This document shows, piece after piece, positions 14,105 to 21,350 of a DNA stretch of 22,876 nucleotides; position 1 is the first letter of the stretch; the number at the start of each line of letters is the position of its first letter. The DNA lies in the IMG/VR virus record IMGVR_UViG_3300031772_003421, positions 1 to 22,876 of that record; one strand, written 5' to 3'. Both the position numbers and the translations under genes were made by a program. Under the pieces are notes generated by a model, which had not been told where the DNA came from, searched no databases, and saw nothing but the letters and a program-made list of their open reading frames with translations. This stretch comes from a virus.

Positions 14105-16750
14105 GTGGGATTCTTCTTCGCTTCCAAACCACCACTGAATAAGGTCAAGGGGTCACCACGAACGCCCGTGGCAAGGCAGCCCCGAGAACAAACAACAGTC
14201 ATCCCCATCCGCACACTCGGAGAGTCCCATGGCGGCTGTGCACGGTGCCCACTCGACTCCGAAGCAAAGCACTTGCATCATCCCAAGATGCTCCCCACGG
14301 GAAGCGACGATCCTTTGATCTACGTCTTAGGCGAAGCGCCAGGGCGACAGGAAGACGAGCAAGGTGAGCAGTTCATCGGGCGCAGTGGGGAGTTGATCCG
14401 GGACTACATTCCTAAGGAGCTAGACAAACACATACGCTGGAACAACTCCGTACGGTGCAGACCACCTGACAACCGAACCCCTACACGGGAAGAATTGGTT
14501 TGCTGTTCACAGTACCAAGTGGAAGACATCGAGCGCACAAAGCCTGCTGTGATCATGGGCTTTGGAAACGTGCCCTTGCAGTGGGCCACGAACGAAACGG
14601 GCATCACCGACTGGCGGGGCACCCTGGTCCCGGTACGCATCGGTGCGCACGCGTGCTGGTATGCGCCGCTGTGGCCCCCGTCCTACATCTTGCGCGCAAA
14701 GAACGACCGGAAGATGGGGGAGGCATTCTTCGAGACCTACAAGAGAGACTTGAATCGGGTCTTCGACATGCTGCCCAAGTTGGAGGAACCCTTCGTACCG
14801 CAAGGAGACGAACTCGACGCGGGGATTTGGTTAGAGGAGAGCTACTCCCTTGACAAGGTGCACGCTTCACTGAAACAGCTTGAGGGGGAGCAAGCGGTAG
14901 ACATTGAGACCAACGGCATTCGACCCTACGCAAAGGATTCCAAAATTCTCAGCATCGCGTTTGGTACCTGGGAGTTCTCCTATGCAATCCCCGTACTGCA
15001 CCACAAGGCAAAGTGGCCGGAGCACAAGATCAAGACCTTGTGGAAGATCATCGGGGAGCACATGCGAAAGAAAGGAAACGTGATCACCGCACACAACCTC
15101 AAGTTTGAGCAGGAGTGGTTGTCCATGCCTTTTGCGCTCGGGCGCGATTTACTGTTCGAGGTGCGGTGGGGAGACACAATGGCGCAGGCTGAAGTGCTCC
15201 GCACCCAGTCCATGTATTCGAAGAGCCTTGATGTGCGTTGCACCGCTTTGATCGGGGTACCAGAGAAATCGCTTGACGACCTGGACCGGAAGCGCTTGGA
15301 TTTTTTCCCCCTCGCGAAGGTGTTGAAGTACAACGCACGTGACACCAAGTTCACCGACTTGCTGCGGCAGATTCAAGGCAGGCAAATAGAGGAGGCCGGA
15401 CTTCAGAAAGCGTATGCGTTGATGGTAGACCGCTGCGCCGCATTGACCATTGCACAGCAGGAAGGCGTCTTGCCCAATACAGCATTCGCTGAAGCAAAGC
15501 ACGTCGAACTGAAGAACACGATAGAGAAGATGGAACGGGCCGTTCAAAACCTTCCCGTCGTGCGCGAACTTGTGGCGGAGACTGGAAAACCCTTCAACAG
15601 TGGCAGTCCTGCGCAACTGACCGTCCTGCTGAGGGACCGGCTGAAGCTGAGTGATGGGTGGAGGGAGGTCAAGGGCGTGCGCAAGTACAGCACCGACGAA
15701 GAAGTACTCAGCAAGATCAAGCACCCGATAGGCAAGCTCATCCTTGAGAAGCGCGGGCTGGTAAAGCTCGATGGGACCTACGTGCTCGGGGGGTGCAGGA
15801 AGGAGAGCTTCCCAGAAGAGAGGGGGTGCGGAAAGTTGCTGTGGGATGATGGTCTGATCCACACCAACTATAACCACCTCGTGGCGAGCACAGGCCGACT
15901 GTCTTCGACTGAACCAAACCTTCAGAATTATCCCAAGCGTGAGCACAAGGAAATCCGCAACTGCATCACTGCACCCCCAGGACATAGGATGGTGAGTGTG
16001 GACTACGGACAGATTGAAGCACGGGTGATTGGAATGGCATCCCGCTGCCCCGTGCTATGCAAAGCATTGTGGGAGCACTATGACGTGCACATGGCGTGGA
16101 CTCAAACACTCAGTAAGGCATTCGAGTACGTGCTGGTGCCTTACCGGAAGGAGACGAAAGGAGATGAGACGAAGGCGCTAAAGTCGTTTCGCAGTGACGT
16201 GAAGAACCAGTGGACGTTCCCCCTGTTCTTCGGTTCCCAATTGTCCTCGGTCGCTGAGGCGTTGAAAATACCAGTCAACGATCTCAAACCACACTTCAAC
16301 CGCTTCTGGGAGATGTTCGCGGAAGTGAAGCGCTGGCAGGAGCGCGTGATCAAAGGCTACCGAGCAAACGGGTACGTCGAAACCTTGACGGGGCGACGGC
16401 GCTGGGAACCTTTAGGGTTCAACGAATGTATCAACAGCCCAATCCAGGGCACTGCATCCGACATTGTGGTGGACGCGATGAAACGCGTCGCTGAGCACGC
16501 CTACGAAACAAAGAAATGGCATCGGGCGGCGCGTCTGAACGTGCACGACGAGTTGGATTTCTACCTTCCTCAGGAAACCCTGGAGGAAGACATCGACGCC
16601 ATAGCGAAGCTCATGTGCGTATGCCCCTTCGACTTCATCAACGTCCCGATTACGATAGAGATATCAGTTGGTTCCTGCTGGGGAGAGATCGAAGATATTG
16701 GTCAAGTGGAGTCAACAGAGTTTGGCTTCCCAGTAAGAGGGGAAGAATGA
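14105..16750 (+). CDS. Family A DNA polymerase with N-terminal UDG-like domain and 3'-5' exonuclease
   Basis: An 881-residue replicative polymerase starting at GTG 14105, with CAGGAG six bases upstream. Residues about 40-220 are a family-4-type uracil-DNA glycosylase domain: Cys45, Cys48, Cys118 and Cys133/134 for an iron-sulfur cluster and GEAPGRQEDEQGEQFIGRSG. Residues about 255-420 are the proofreading exonuclease: DIETN (Exo I), NLKFE at 331-335 where Klenow has NLKYD (Exo II, Asp to Glu), and YNARD (409-413, Exo III). The polymerase domain has DYGQIEAR (motif A, 633-640), RSDVKNQWTFPLFFG (motif B) and NVHDELD (motif C, 812-818). The combination is known from SPO1-type phage polymerases. 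The UDG motif 2 reads PPSYILR where family members have HPxxLLR. Confidence 0.93.
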   Translation: MGFFFASKPPLNKVKGSPRTPVARQPREQTTVIPIRTLGESHGGCARCPLDSEAKHLHHPKMLPTGSDDPLIYVLGEAPGRQEDEQGEQFIGRSGELIRDYIPKELDKHIRWNNSVRCRPPDNRTPTREELVCCSQYQVEDIERTKPAVIMGFGNVPLQWATNETGITDWRGTLVPVRIGAHACWYAPLWPPSYILRAKNDRKMGEAFFETYKRDLNRVFDMLPKLEEPFVPQGDELDAGIWLEESYSLDKVHASLKQLEGEQAVDIETNGIRPYAKDSKILSIAFGTWEFSYAIPVLHHKAKWPEHKIKTLWKIIGEHMRKKGNVITAHNLKFEQEWLSMPFALGRDLLFEVRWGDTMAQAEVLRTQSMYSKSLDVRCTALIGVPEKSLDDLDRKRLDFFPLAKVLKYNARDTKFTDLLRQIQGRQIEEAGLQKAYALMVDRCAALTIAQQEGVLPNTAFAEAKHVELKNTIEKMERAVQNLPVVRELVAETGKPFNSGSPAQLTVLLRDRLKLSDGWREVKGVRKYSTDEEVLSKIKHPIGKLILEKRGLVKLDGTYVLGGCRKESFPEERGCGKLLWDDGLIHTNYNHLVASTGRLSSTEPNLQNYPKREHKEIRNCITAPPGHRMVSVDYGQIEARVIGMASRCPVLCKALWEHYDVHMAWTQTLSKAFEYVLVPYRKETKGDETKALKSFRSDVKNQWTFPLFFGSQLSSVAEALKIPVNDLKPHFNRFWEMFAEVKRWQERVIKGYRANGYVETLTGRRRWEPLGFNECINSPIQGTASDIVVDAMKRVAEHAYETKKWHRAARLNVHDELDFYLPQETLEEDIDAIAKLMCVCPFDFINVPITIEISVGSCWGEIEDIGQVESTEFGFPVRGEE

Positions 16751-16851
16751 AACCTGTTATTGAGCGCTGGCAAGATATTCCTGGGTATGAAGGAAGGTAC
16801 CAAGCGCCCACACGGGGAATCGGACGACCACCAAATCAGAGGAGAAGCTAA
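16747..16851 (+). pseudogene. NUMOD4 remnant of an HNH homing endonuclease
   Basis: A 34-codon reading frame starting at ATG 16747 (ATGA overlap with the polymerase stop) encodes ERWQDIPGYEGRYQ, a close match to the NUMOD4 motif 'W+dIpGyEG.YqvSn.GrvrS' that begins many HNH homing endonucleases. After GRYQ the match is lost: the expected serine-asparagine and 'GRVRS' become APTRGIGRPP, and the frame ends at TAA 16849. No HNH domain follows. It appears to be the stump of a deleted homing endonuclease, and its tail now carries the AGAGGAGA ribosome site used by the next gene. Whether the peptide is made or useful is unknown. Confidence 0.75.
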
Positions 16852-17832
16852 GTGGTACTGAAACTGAAAATCAAAACAGCGGCAACGACGGAGCCTGAGG
16901 ACAATAGACCGCTACACCTCAAGTATCGCCCACAAACATTCGATGAAGTAGTAGGGCAGGCGGCAGTGGTGTCCTCGCTCAAGAAAGCACTCGCTTCAAA
17001 GAACCTACCCCATGCGTTCTTGTTCACTGGCCCGAGTGGCACGGGAAAGACAACGCTCGCACGCATCGTGGCCACCATCATAGGCGTGCCCGTAGGCAAC
17101 ATCCTTGAGATCGACGCGGCGACGAACAGCGGCGTGGACAACATGCGGGCGGTGACGGACTTGGCACGCTACAAGAGCCTGAGGGATGAAGGGGGCCGCA
17201 AGTTCATCATCGTCGATGAGTGCCATGCACTCTCCAAATCAACGTGGCAGTCAATGCTCAAAGCAATCGAAGAGCCACCCGAGCACGTCTTCTGGGCACT
17301 GTGCACCACAGAGTCCGACAAGGTGCCCGATACGATCCGCACCCGCTGTCTGTCCTACAACCTCAAGGAGGTATCGTCCGACGATCTTCACGACCTGCTC
17401 AACAACGTCAACAAGAAGGAGAAACTGAATGTCCCAGATGACTTGGTTGGCATCGTTGCAAGGCATGCAGGGGGCAGCGCACGTCGGGCGCTGGTCTACC
17501 TTTCCCAAGTGGTCGGCATCACGGACAAGAAAGAAGCGCTTCGCCTGCTCGAATCCGGTGTTGGGGATGAGAAGGAGGCCATCGACCTTGCCCGTATGCT
17601 ATGCGGGGGGAAGAACACGAATTGGTCCGAGGCGATGCGGGTATGCGCCCTCTTAGAAGGGGAAAGCCCTGAGGGGGTAAGGTTGGTCATCTGCAACTAC
17701 GCAGCGAGCGCACTCAAAGAATCGAAAAGCCCGGAGCGCTTGTTGGCTGTGCTCGCGGCGTTTCGTGGTCCCTATTCCGCTTCCGAAAAGTGGGGACCTT
17801 TGTACTTGTCACTAGGGGAGCTTCTACTTTGA
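16852..17832 (+). CDS. Clamp-loader ATPase, DnaX/RFC-like
   Basis: A 326-residue AAA+ protein that would open and load the sliding clamp. LKYRPQTFDEVVGQ (23-36) is the classical clamp-loader N-terminus; GPSGTGKT (60-67) is Walker A; IIVDECHAL (119-127) is Walker B; CTTESDKVPDTIRTRC (151-166) combines sensor 1 with the arginine-finger 'SRC' region (RTRC here). A helical lid (GGSARRALVYLSQV) and a C-terminal helical domain follow. The DnaX zinc module is missing, as in archaeal and T4-type small subunits. The GTG start at 16852 has GAGGAG eight or nine bases upstream, inside the NUMOD4 remnant. No separate delta-like subunit is visible here, so it may work as a homo-oligomer or with a host subunit. 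Confidence 0.9.
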   Translation: MVLKLKIKTAATTEPEDNRPLHLKYRPQTFDEVVGQAAVVSSLKKALASKNLPHAFLFTGPSGTGKTTLARIVATIIGVPVGNILEIDAATNSGVDNMRAVTDLARYKSLRDEGGRKFIIVDECHALSKSTWQSMLKAIEEPPEHVFWALCTTESDKVPDTIRTRCLSYNLKEVSSDDLHDLLNNVNKKEKLNVPDDLVGIVARHAGGSARRALVYLSQVVGITDKKEALRLLESGVGDEKEAIDLARMLCGGKNTNWSEAMRVCALLEGESPEGVRLVICNYAASALKESKSPERLLAVLAAFRGPYSASEKWGPLYLSLGELLL

Positions 17833-17844
17833 AAGGAAAAGGAA

Positions 17845-18105
17845 ATGACTATCAAATGCGGTGACTTGGTTCGCGATACTCACTCGCTCTTTGAGGGCAT
17901 CTGCTTCAGCAGAACGGAGTATGTCAGCGGGTGCGTCCGTATCTGTCTGCAACCCCGGGTGGGCAAAGATGGCAAATTGCCCGAGGTGCAACACTTCGAT
18001 GAGCCGACATGCGTCGTGATCAAAACGAGTGCCGTCAAAGCAATGCCCACGAAGAATGGCGGACCGCGCCCTGCTCCTCAACACCACAAAGCCCCTCCGA
18101 GGTGA
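17845..18105 (+). CDS. Small conserved phage protein, KOW/SH3-like
   Basis: An 86-residue protein whose first 60 residues read GDLVRDTHSLFEGICFSRTEYVSGCVRICLQPRVGKDGK...HFDEPTCVVI. This is a widespread small phage pattern ('G..V.D..tgf.Gi...R.eyl.Gc.r..vqp....dG......fDe..l'), probably a small beta-barrel. The C-terminus is Lys/Pro/His-rich and likely disordered. AAGGAAA lies before the ATG. The molecular function of this family is not known to me. Confidence 0.65.
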   Translation: MTIKCGDLVRDTHSLFEGICFSRTEYVSGCVRICLQPRVGKDGKLPEVQHFDEPTCVVIKTSAVKAMPTKNGGPRPAPQHHKAPPR

Positions 18106-18108
18106 TGC

Positions 18109-18303
18109 ATGGAAATACCTGAGGTCAGCGTCGTGGTCGAGCAATCGATTCATGACGCTTTGAAAGAAGTGGCGCAGCGCATTTTCGATGAGTTCGCGAT
18201 TGCGCTTCACGGGGTCGCTTTCACTTGGCGCGAGGAGGGGACCCTGGCGAACAGCAACCTTGCGGTTTCGTCGGTTGAAATTCGTTCAACTACCAATCAC
18301 TAG
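18109..18303 (+). CDS. Small hypothetical protein (64 residues)
   Basis: A short alpha/beta protein with an N-terminal helix (SIHDALKEVAQRIFDEF) and beta-like second half ending in SSVEIRSTTNH. GAGGTGA just before ATG 18109 is a good ribosome site, and only three bases separate it from the previous stop. The family is not recognised. The compact gene order argues that it is real. Confidence 0.55.
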   Translation: MEIPEVSVVVEQSIHDALKEVAQRIFDEFAIALHGVAFTWREEGTLANSNLAVSSVEIRSTTNH

Positions 18304-18311
18304 GAGGAACT

Positions 18312-18896
18312 GTGAAACTGAAAATTGGCAAAGCCAAAGCGGACGGCGAACAAAGCACACTGGCAGCGACGGACGCGCTGGCGGACAAACACCTCTACGT
18401 CGATCCGCGCGAAGAGTTTGCGGACTTGCGTGCCGGACTGCTCATCGACCGCAACTCCCTGGACGATGACATGGTCAGGCAACCCGTCTTGTTCCAGGAG
18501 GTCAGCGAGCGTTACGTGCTGGCGCAAAGCGAAGCGATCAGCGCGAAAGAAAAGCTCGCGGGGGTGGATGCTCTGCTGGCACACGAACTGCGCACCAAGT
18601 GGAACATCTCGGGCGAGAAGTACACCGAGACAAAGCTCGGGGATGCAGTGCAGGGGGAACCCAAGCACATCGTCGGCTACGCTCATTGGAGCGCGCTCGC
18701 TCGACGTGCAGCGTACCTGGGAGCGCTGAAGGAGAGCTATGACCAGCGCTCCAAGATGCTCCGGGAGTTGGGGCAACTGTTCGTGGTGGGGTACTTCAGC
18801 CGCGCCACCAGCGGTGCAGGAAAACGTGACGTGGACGCAGCACAAGCGGCAGCGGGAAGAGAGGGCATGCGCAAGCTACGGCAACGGGAAGAGTAA
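18312..18896 (+). CDS. Helical protein upstream of ssb, possible recombination accessory
   Basis: A 194-residue protein starting at GTG 18312 behind AGGAGG. After about 30 residues it is almost entirely helical: LFQEVSERYVLAQSEAISAKEKL, ELRTKWNI, then ALARRAAYLGALKESYDQRSKMLRELGQLF. Helical proteins with this layout ('...YW..l...A......A...l..........R...L..lg..y') commonly sit just before ssb or recA genes in phages and look like organisation equivalents of recombination mediators, but a UvsY-like role is only a suggestion from position. The C-terminal tail (GAGKRDVDAAQAAAGREGMRKLRQREE) is charged and probably disordered. No catalytic motif is seen. Confidence 0.6.
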   Translation: MKLKIGKAKADGEQSTLAATDALADKHLYVDPREEFADLRAGLLIDRNSLDDDMVRQPVLFQEVSERYVLAQSEAISAKEKLAGVDALLAHELRTKWNISGEKYTETKLGDAVQGEPKHIVGYAHWSALARRAAYLGALKESYDQRSKMLRELGQLFVVGYFSRATSGAGKRDVDAAQAAAGREGMRKLRQREE

Positions 18897-18909
18897 GGAA
18901 CTGCTCATT

Positions 18910-18936
18910 CCACCGCAGCAGAAACCCAAGCGGTGG
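18910..18936. promoter_or_regulatory. Hairpin in the ssb leader
   Basis: CCACCGC (18910-18916) and GCGGTGG (18930-18936) form a perfect 7-base stem with a 13-base loop. An extra TT/AA pair is possible across a two-base bulge. The stem ends 10 bases before the AGGAG (18947-18951) that serves ssb. A leader structure would fit translational control, as known for T4 gene 32, but that parallel is an inference. Confidence 0.4.
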
Positions 18937-18957
18937 GGAAACATCTAGGAGATGCAA

Positions 18958-20061
18958 ATGGCTTTTGGAAAACGCCCGACCGTAGGGAAAAGCGGAACAG
19001 GGAAGACACCCCCCAAGTTCCAATACCGTGCGAGGACGGCAGAAGAGATGAACAAGCGTGCTCACCAGGGCGCGGGCAATCGAGAGGGCTTCATTCTCCC
19101 CAGCATCAATACGTGGTCACCGAAGGACGGGGAGAACAAGGTCCGCATCCTCCCACCGACTTGGGATGACGCAGAGCACTACGGGGCAGAAGTTTATGTC
19201 CACTACAGCGTCGGCTCGGACAAGGGAACCTACATCTGCCTCAACAAGCAGGCGGGGGAGTCTTGCCCCGTGTGCGAGGTGCGGCAAGAACTCGACAACG
19301 CTGGAGATGACGAAGCGGCGCGGGAACTCCTTCCCAGGAAACGCGTGGCGATGTACGTCATTGACAGGAACGAGGAATCAAAGGGTCCGATGATTTGGGC
19401 TTCTCCTTGGACCCTCGATCAAGAGATTGCCAAACAATCCATCGACGACGACGGCGGCGCGCTGGCACTCGACAGTCCTACGGAGGGCTACGATGTGACG
19501 TTCTCTCGGGAACAGCAAGGCAAGAACGTCCCGCCTAAGTACGTCGGCGTGAAGATTTCCCGGAAACCTTCCCCGATCTTCGATTCAGAAGAGGAGATCG
19601 AAACTGTGCTCGACTACGTGTCCGAGAACCCCATTCCCAAGTGCTTTGTGCTGCACGACTACGAGGCAGTGAAGAAGGTGTTTGAAGGTGGCCCCGGTAA
19701 ACGCGCCCCGGATGAAACACCCCCCGAGCGTGCCCACAAGCCGGGCAAGAGCGGCGGTGGGGGGAAGAAGGAAGAACTCCCAAGCACCACCGAAGCGGCA
19801 AGCCTTCTTCCGAGTTGGGACGAGGTGCATGAGATGGACGAGGATGCGGCCACCGCCTTTGCCGAGGAGGCGGGGTTGGAATTCGGGGATCAGGAGTTTG
19901 ACGACCTCGCGGCCTGCCAAGATTGGCTTTGCGAACAGCTGGGCATTGAGAAACCCAAACCCAAGACCTCAGGAAAGCCTTTCATCGGCGGCGGCAAGAA
20001 GACAGCGGAGCCCCCGACGGGGAGCGCTTGGAAATCCAAGCTCTCAAAGTTCAAGAAGTAG
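18958..20061 (+). CDS. Single-stranded DNA-binding protein, gp32-like
   Basis: A 367-residue protein that would coat single-stranded DNA during replication and recombination. After a basic N-terminus (residues 1-40) comes the core, KVRILPPTWDDAEHYGAEVYVHYSVG, then a zinc site with TYICLNKQAGESCPVC (Cys94, Cys103, Cys106, possibly with a nearby His), MYVIDRNEESKGP, and GYDVTFSREQQGKNVPPKYVGVKISRKPSPI. This combination of an OB-like core with an inserted Cys cluster is typical of gp32-type phage SSBs. A long flexible linker leads to an acidic helix (about 285-325) and a basic tail ending KSKLSKFKK. ATG 18958 is chosen over ATG 18952 because AGGAG lies six bases upstream. recA follows 130 bases later. 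Confidence 0.82.
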   Translation: MAFGKRPTVGKSGTGKTPPKFQYRARTAEEMNKRAHQGAGNREGFILPSINTWSPKDGENKVRILPPTWDDAEHYGAEVYVHYSVGSDKGTYICLNKQAGESCPVCEVRQELDNAGDDEAARELLPRKRVAMYVIDRNEESKGPMIWASPWTLDQEIAKQSIDDDGGALALDSPTEGYDVTFSREQQGKNVPPKYVGVKISRKPSPIFDSEEEIETVLDYVSENPIPKCFVLHDYEAVKKVFEGGPGKRAPDETPPERAHKPGKSGGGGKKEELPSTTEAASLLPSWDEVHEMDEDAATAFAEEAGLEFGDQEFDDLAACQDWLCEQLGIEKPKPKTSGKPFIGGGKKTAEPPTGSAWKSKLSKFKK

Positions 20062-20191
20062 CAGCAACAAGGGACTGCCCCTAGCCAGCGTAATAACGCC
20101 CCCTGCCGGCGTTATTACGCGTGTCCGGGTAGTGGGGTACGTGGACACGCTGCAAACGCCCCGTAGGGCCTACCACTAAAGAAAGGCTGCA
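20062..20191. other. Structured 130-base spacer between ssb and recA
   Basis: Three inverted repeats fill this gap: arms 20088-20100/20108-20120 (13 bases, exact), 20119-20126/20143-20150 (8 bases, exact, GCGTGTCC and GGACACGC, with a 16-base loop), and the palindrome GTAGG-G-CCTAC at 20163-20173. No T-run follows any of them, so intrinsic termination is not supported. It could be an origin, an operator region, or RNA structure controlling recA. GAAAGG before 20192 is the recA ribosome site. Confidence 0.6.
20078..20120. repeat. Palindromic repeat element (copy 2), 13-base exact stem
   Basis: The first 25 bases (20078-20102) match 7139-7163 in the primase gene at 24 positions. GCGTAATAACGCC (20088-20100) is the reverse complement of GGCGTTATTACGC (20108-20120), with a 7-base loop. 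This is the intact form of the element seen in the primase gene, where only the left arm remains recognisable. Confidence 0.75.
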
Positions 20192-21226
20192 ATGAAGAAA
20201 CCGAAGATCAAAGGGCAGCAAGAGCACGAGGAGATGTTGGTTGAGGCCAACATCTACTTCTCTTCCCCCAAGGACAATCTCCAGCTCATCAGCAGCGGGT
20301 GTGAGATTTTGAACTGCGTCATCGGTGGCGGGTGGCCCCTGGGGCGCATCGCCAACATTGTGGGTGACAAGAGCACTGGCAAGACGCTCTTGGCTATCGA
20401 AGCAATGGCCAACTTCCGCCTTCAGTTCCCTGGGGGCTGTGCGGTCTACTGTGAAACGGAGGCGGCATTCGATGATGACTACGCCAAAGCACTCGGGCTG
20501 GACATGGACACCATTCAGCGCCAGGATTGCAGCACGGTAGAAGAGTTGTTCGACAACCTCGTCAAGTTCATCGCAGAGGTGGGGCCCGATGGTCAGGGGC
20601 TCTACATCGTAGACAGTCTCGACGCGCTCAGCGACAAGGCCGAACAGGAGCGGGGCATCTCCGACAGTACCTACGGCGCGAGCAAGCCCAAGCAACTCGG
20701 GCAACTGTTTCGACGACTGGTGAAGCCGTTGGAGAAGAGCGGAGTGTGCGTGATGATCATCTCCCAGACCCGGGATGCCATCGGCGTGGCGTTCGGCGAG
20801 AAGCACACGCGGAGTGGGGGCAAGGCCCTCGACTTCTACGCTTCGCAGATCGTGTGGCTTGCGAACATGGGGCAGATCAAGAAGACGATCAGCAAGACGC
20901 AGCGCACCATCGGGGTGACGATCAAAGCGCGCTGCAAGAAATGCAAGATCGGCATGCCCTTCCGCGAAGCCACCTTTGACATCATCTTTGGCTATGGGGT
21001 GGACGACATCGGCTCAAACCTCGAATTCCTGAAGGGAGCAGGGGAACTGTCTCGGTTCAACCTGGCGAGCACGGAGCAAGCTATCACCCAGTTCAAGAAG
21101 AACTTTGCAGCGGAGGGACCAGAAGAACAAGCGGTGGAACGCTTGCGTTTGGCGGAAGTGGTGCGGAAGGTTTGGTTTGGGATCGAAAAATCCTTCCTTC
21201 CGCCGAAGGGAAAGTACTCACATTAA
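20192..21226 (+). CDS. RecA/UvsX-like recombinase
   Basis: A 344-residue strand-exchange protein. Walker A is GDKSTGKT (58-65), with VYCETEAAF (85-93) carrying the likely catalytic glutamate, and Walker B is LYIVDSLDAL (137-146). SQTRDAIGVAFGEKHTRSGGKALDFYASQIVWL is the L2-loop and following region typical of RecA. KKCKIGMPFREATFDIIFGYGVDDIG corresponds to the 'g..P..e...di.yg.Gi' end of the RecA core; two cysteines (KARCKKCKIG) may be lineage-specific. It pairs with the SSB upstream and the nuclease downstream in a recombination block. The ribosome site is GAAAGG, and the upstream spacer is highly structured. Confidence 0.88.
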   Translation: MKKPKIKGQQEHEEMLVEANIYFSSPKDNLQLISSGCEILNCVIGGGWPLGRIANIVGDKSTGKTLLAIEAMANFRLQFPGGCAVYCETEAAFDDDYAKALGLDMDTIQRQDCSTVEELFDNLVKFIAEVGPDGQGLYIVDSLDALSDKAEQERGISDSTYGASKPKQLGQLFRRLVKPLEKSGVCVMIISQTRDAIGVAFGEKHTRSGGKALDFYASQIVWLANMGQIKKTISKTQRTIGVTIKARCKKCKIGMPFREATFDIIFGYGVDDIGSNLEFLKGAGELSRFNLASTEQAITQFKKNFAAEGPEEQAVERLRLAEVVRKVWFGIEKSFLPPKGKYSH

Positions 21227-21236
21227 AGGAGGTGAC
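21225..21236 (+). promoter_or_regulatory. Orphan perfect Shine-Dalgarno sequence
   Basis: AAAGGAGGTGA begins inside the recA stop codon and is a full complement to the 3' end of 16S rRNA. No usable ATG, GTG or TTG lies at the proper distance: the GTG inside it opens only six codons. It may be left over from a lost gene. Confidence 0.5.
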
Positions 21237-21248
21237 GCTGCACCGCCT

Positions 21249-21277
21249 CTGACAATCGTCGTGCAGCAATTCATAAG
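21249..21277 (+). promoter_or_regulatory. Weak candidate sigma70-type promoter
   Basis: CTGACA (21249-21254, five of six matches to TTGACA) is followed after 17 bases by CATAAG (21272-21277, four of six matches to TATAAT). It lies before the nuclease gene in a spacer free of coding sequence. Such matches occur by chance, so this is only a candidate. Confidence 0.2.
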
Positions 21278-21299
21278 GGGTAGTGGAGTAAGACAGGAA

Positions 21300-21319
21300 G
21301 GCGGGGGGAAACCCCCGCC
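21300..21319. promoter_or_regulatory. GC-rich hairpin with GAAA tetraloop
   Basis: GGCGGGGG (21300-21307) and CCCCCGCC (21312-21319) form an exact eight-pair stem closed by GAAA, a GNRA tetraloop. It is very stable. No T-run follows, so it is not a standard terminator; it may protect mRNA ends or shape translation of the nuclease gene 31 bases downstream. Confidence 0.55.
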
Positions 21320-21350
21320 CCGCATGGACATCACACAGACGGGAGGAACT

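Noticed and set aside
16200-16750. A clamp-binding motif (QLxLF type) in the polymerase
   Set aside because: QLSSV (near residue 712) and the C-terminal TEFGFP were considered, but neither fits the consensus well and the first lies inside the polymerase active-site region.
21300-21319. Intrinsic terminator
   Set aside because: The stem is strong, but the bases after it are CCGCATGG and contain no T-run.
21105-21350. Upstream extension of the nuclease gene, reaching into recA
   Set aside because: The frame is open, but the extension overlaps recA and crosses the GC-rich hairpin, and the residues are low in complexity. ATG 21351 has an excellent ribosome site.
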